Below, one piece after another: positions 62,352 through 64,000 of a stretch of DNA of 64,000 bases. The notes under the pieces were generated by a model. That model worked only from the letters and a program-made list of their open reading frames with translations, did no database searches and had not been told where the DNA came from. Both the position numbers and the translations under genes were made by a program. The first letter of the stretch is position 1; each line of letters starts with the position of its first letter. The DNA is taken from positions 81,283 to 145,282 of the forward strand of contig JACQMB010000145.1 in assembly GCA_016203765.1 (NCBI GenBank). The letters are read 5' to 3'. This stretch comes from Deltaproteobacteria bacterium (GTDB taxonomy: Bacteria > UBA10199 > SPLOWO2-01-44-7).

Positions 62352-64000
62352 ATGAATCGCACCGAAGCCAAAACCAGGCAAGATCTGATTGATAAAAAGA
62401 TTGAAGCAGCCGGCTGGACTATCAAGGACAAATCTCAAGTTATCGAGGAGCTCGATATCAGTCTGGAACAGGCAGGTTTCCCAAAAGTTGCCGAACCAAA
62501 AACGCCTTATGAAGGTCATCGTTTTGTTGATTACGGCCTGCTTCACAACAGCAAGCCGATTGCGGTTATTGAAGCCAAAAAAACGTCCAGAGACGCACAA
62601 TTGGGTCAGGAACAAGCGTTCCAATACGCACAGCTGCTCCAAAAAATTCACGGAGGACCCATCCCCTTCATTTTTTACACAAACGGTTATGATATTTATT
62701 TTTGGGAATCGGACTTCTACCCGCCGGTCAGGGTTTATGGTTTTCCAAGCCGAGATGATCTTGAATGGCTGGCCCAACGGCGGGCATCAAGAAATCCTCT
62801 TTCGGTCGAAATGATTAACACAACAATCGTTGAGAGGGCCTATCAGATAGCCGCTATTCGTTCTGTTCTGGAGGACCTTGAGAAGAAAAAGAAAAAATTT
62901 CTTCTTGTGATGGCAACGGGAACAGGCAAAACGAGGGTGTCCGTCGCTCTTTGTGAATTACTCATGCGGGCGAAATGGGCCAAGCGAATTTTGTTTTTGG
63001 TCGACCGAATAGCCCTGCAAGAGCAGGCTCTGAATACCTTTAAGGACTTTATGCCCAGCGAGCCGCGATGGCCCACAATGGAAGATAGGAATTTTGTAAA
63101 AAACAGAAGAATTTATGTAACCACCTATCCTTCCATGCTCAATCTCATTCAATCGGATAGGAAAACCGATCCGTGGTTATCACCGTATTTTTTCGACGTC
63201 ATCGTTGCGGATGAAAGTCATCGAAGCATCTACAATGTTTATAAAAATGTCTTAAATTATTTTCACGGCATTAAAATCGGCTTAACGGCCACACCCAAGG
63301 ACCATGTTGATTTTGACACATTTAACCTTTTTGACTGTCCGATGCACGAACCTACATCCGCCTACACATTTGAGGAAGCGATCTCGCACAAACCTCCCTA
63401 TTTATGCGATTTTGAGGTGCTCAATGTCAGGACAAAATTCCAAATCAAGGGAATTCGCGGTAAAGAACTTCCCGAAGACTTGCAAACTAAACTTCTTGAA
63501 GAGGGATGGGAACTTGAAGAGATCGACTTTGAGGGAACCGACCTGGAACGAAAAGTCACCAATGCCGGCACCAATGCCCTGATCGTTAGAGAATTCATGG
63601 AGGAGTCGATCAAAGATGGAACGGGAACATTGCCGGGAAAAAGCATCATTTTCGCCATGTCAAAGGCCCATGCCAGAAGGTTGCAAGACATTTTTGATAA
63701 AATGTATCCCGAACATATGGGGAAACTGGCCCGTGTTCTTGTTTCTGAAGATTCCCGTGTTTATGGAAAAGGCGGTTTGTTGGAACAATTTAAGACCAAG
63801 GATATGCCCCGCGTTGCCATATCCGTTGATATGTTGGATACCGGAGTTGATGTTCTGGAAATAGTCAATTTGGTTTTCGCCAAGCCGGTCTATTCTTTCG
63901 TTAAATTTTGGCAAATGATCGGAAGAGGCACCCGCATTCTGGAAAACGATCCAAAAAAGAGAAAGGCATGGTGCCGGGAAAAAGATAAATTTCTGATCAT
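62352..64000 (+). CDS. hsdR: Type I restriction enzyme R subunit, 3' truncated by window end
   Basis: 549 codons are visible and the frame is open to the last base. The HsdR-type nuclease domain has D60, then E74 and K76 in AVIEAKK. Helicase motifs follow: Walker A ATGTGKT (188-194), DESH (287-290), GLTATP, and motif VI QMIGRGTR near the end. EcoEI-family R subunits have about this N-terminal length. HsdM and HsdS should lie downstream, outside the window. It starts 13 bases after radC, so the two may be co-transcribed. Confidence 0.93.
   Translation, partial: MNRTEAKTRQDLIDKKIEAAGWTIKDKSQVIEELDISLEQAGFPKVAEPKTPYEGHRFVDYGLLHNSKPIAVIEAKKTSRDAQLGQEQAFQYAQLLQKIHGGPIPFIFYTNGYDIYFWESDFYPPVRVYGFPSRDDLEWLAQRRASRNPLSVEMINTTIVERAYQIAAIRSVLEDLEKKKKKFLLVMATGTGKTRVSVALCELLMRAKWAKRILFLVDRIALQEQALNTFKDFMPSEPRWPTMEDRNFVKNRRIYVTTYPSMLNLIQSDRKTDPWLSPYFFDVIVADESHRSIYNVYKNVLNYFHGIKIGLTATPKDHVDFDTFNLFDCPMHEPTSAYTFEEAISHKPPYLCDFEVLNVRTKFQIKGIRGKELPEDLQTKLLEEGWELEEIDFEGTDLERKVTNAGTNALIVREFMEESIKDGTGTLPGKSIIFAMSKAHARRLQDIFDKMYPEHMGKLARVLVSEDSRVYGKGGLLEQFKTKDMPRVAISVDMLDTGVDVLEIVNLVFAKPVYSFVKFWQMIGRGTRILENDPKKRKAWCREKDKFLI

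Noticed and set aside
55162..64000. Prophage or integrative element
   Set aside because: No integrase, structural phage genes or conjugation genes are present; transposase, radC and HsdR fit an island but not a defined element.

Overview
This window looks like a chromosomal segment of a Gram-negative bacterium, most plausibly a deltaproteobacterium in the broad sense or a related candidate lineage. The assignment is inferred. It rests on the outer-membrane machinery (secretin, lipoproteins, a predicted beta-barrel), a bacterial alpha-2-macroglobulin/PBP1C pair, GC-rich Tad genes and REP-associated transposase debris. I see no rRNA, tRNA or CRISPR array.

0-13 kb is surface carbohydrate and inositol metabolism. 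A plus-strand operon (end of a membrane glycosyltransferase-like protein, SGNH hydrolase, rfbF, rfbG, C-methyltransferase, GT2) makes and uses a CDP-6-deoxy-4-keto sugar. It meets a convergent minus-strand operon: CDP-alcohol phosphotransferase, HAD phosphatase, nucleotidyltransferase, inositol-phosphate synthase, UDP-glucose dehydrogenase, UDP-glucuronate decarboxylase and a GT2 stub. Both operons end in genes cut at the same point near 5.39 kb, which looks like a deletion scar. Next come an unusual HTH/sigma-region-2 fusion protein and a radical SAM enzyme.

14-23 kb is cell envelope: an M48 metalloprotease, a frameshifted pbpC and a 1914-residue alpha-2-macroglobulin. A ~33-bp element is shared upstream of the protease gene and of the pbpC/A2M operon. 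23-26.5 kb is an AT-rich strip of small secreted or orphan genes broken up by palindromic repeats. Some may be immunity genes of the RHS toxin next door.

26.5-55 kb is the most striking part. A 17-gene Tad (Flp) pilus/secretion locus (33.1-48.3 kb), including a TadZ-TadA fusion, lies between two ~2,100-residue paralogous RHS proteins in inverted orientation. RHS1 is transcribed divergently from the locus. RHS2 is its last large gene, joined by a start/stop overlap to an atypical long Flp-like pilin. Both RHS proteins have an N-terminal signal or anchor, a near-identical core, and different AT-rich C-terminal tips followed by small candidate immunity genes. The layout suggests a Tad-linked toxin delivery system, which I infer from gene order only.

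55-64 kb is an accessory region: a REP-associated tyrosine transposase inside perfect 25-bp inverted repeats, more REP-like palindromes, a lipoprotein, a calcium-repeat/beta-barrel protein, an AlbA/ATPase regulator flanked by two decayed copies of one nuclease-like gene end, radC, and the start of a type I restriction HsdR subunit that runs off the window.
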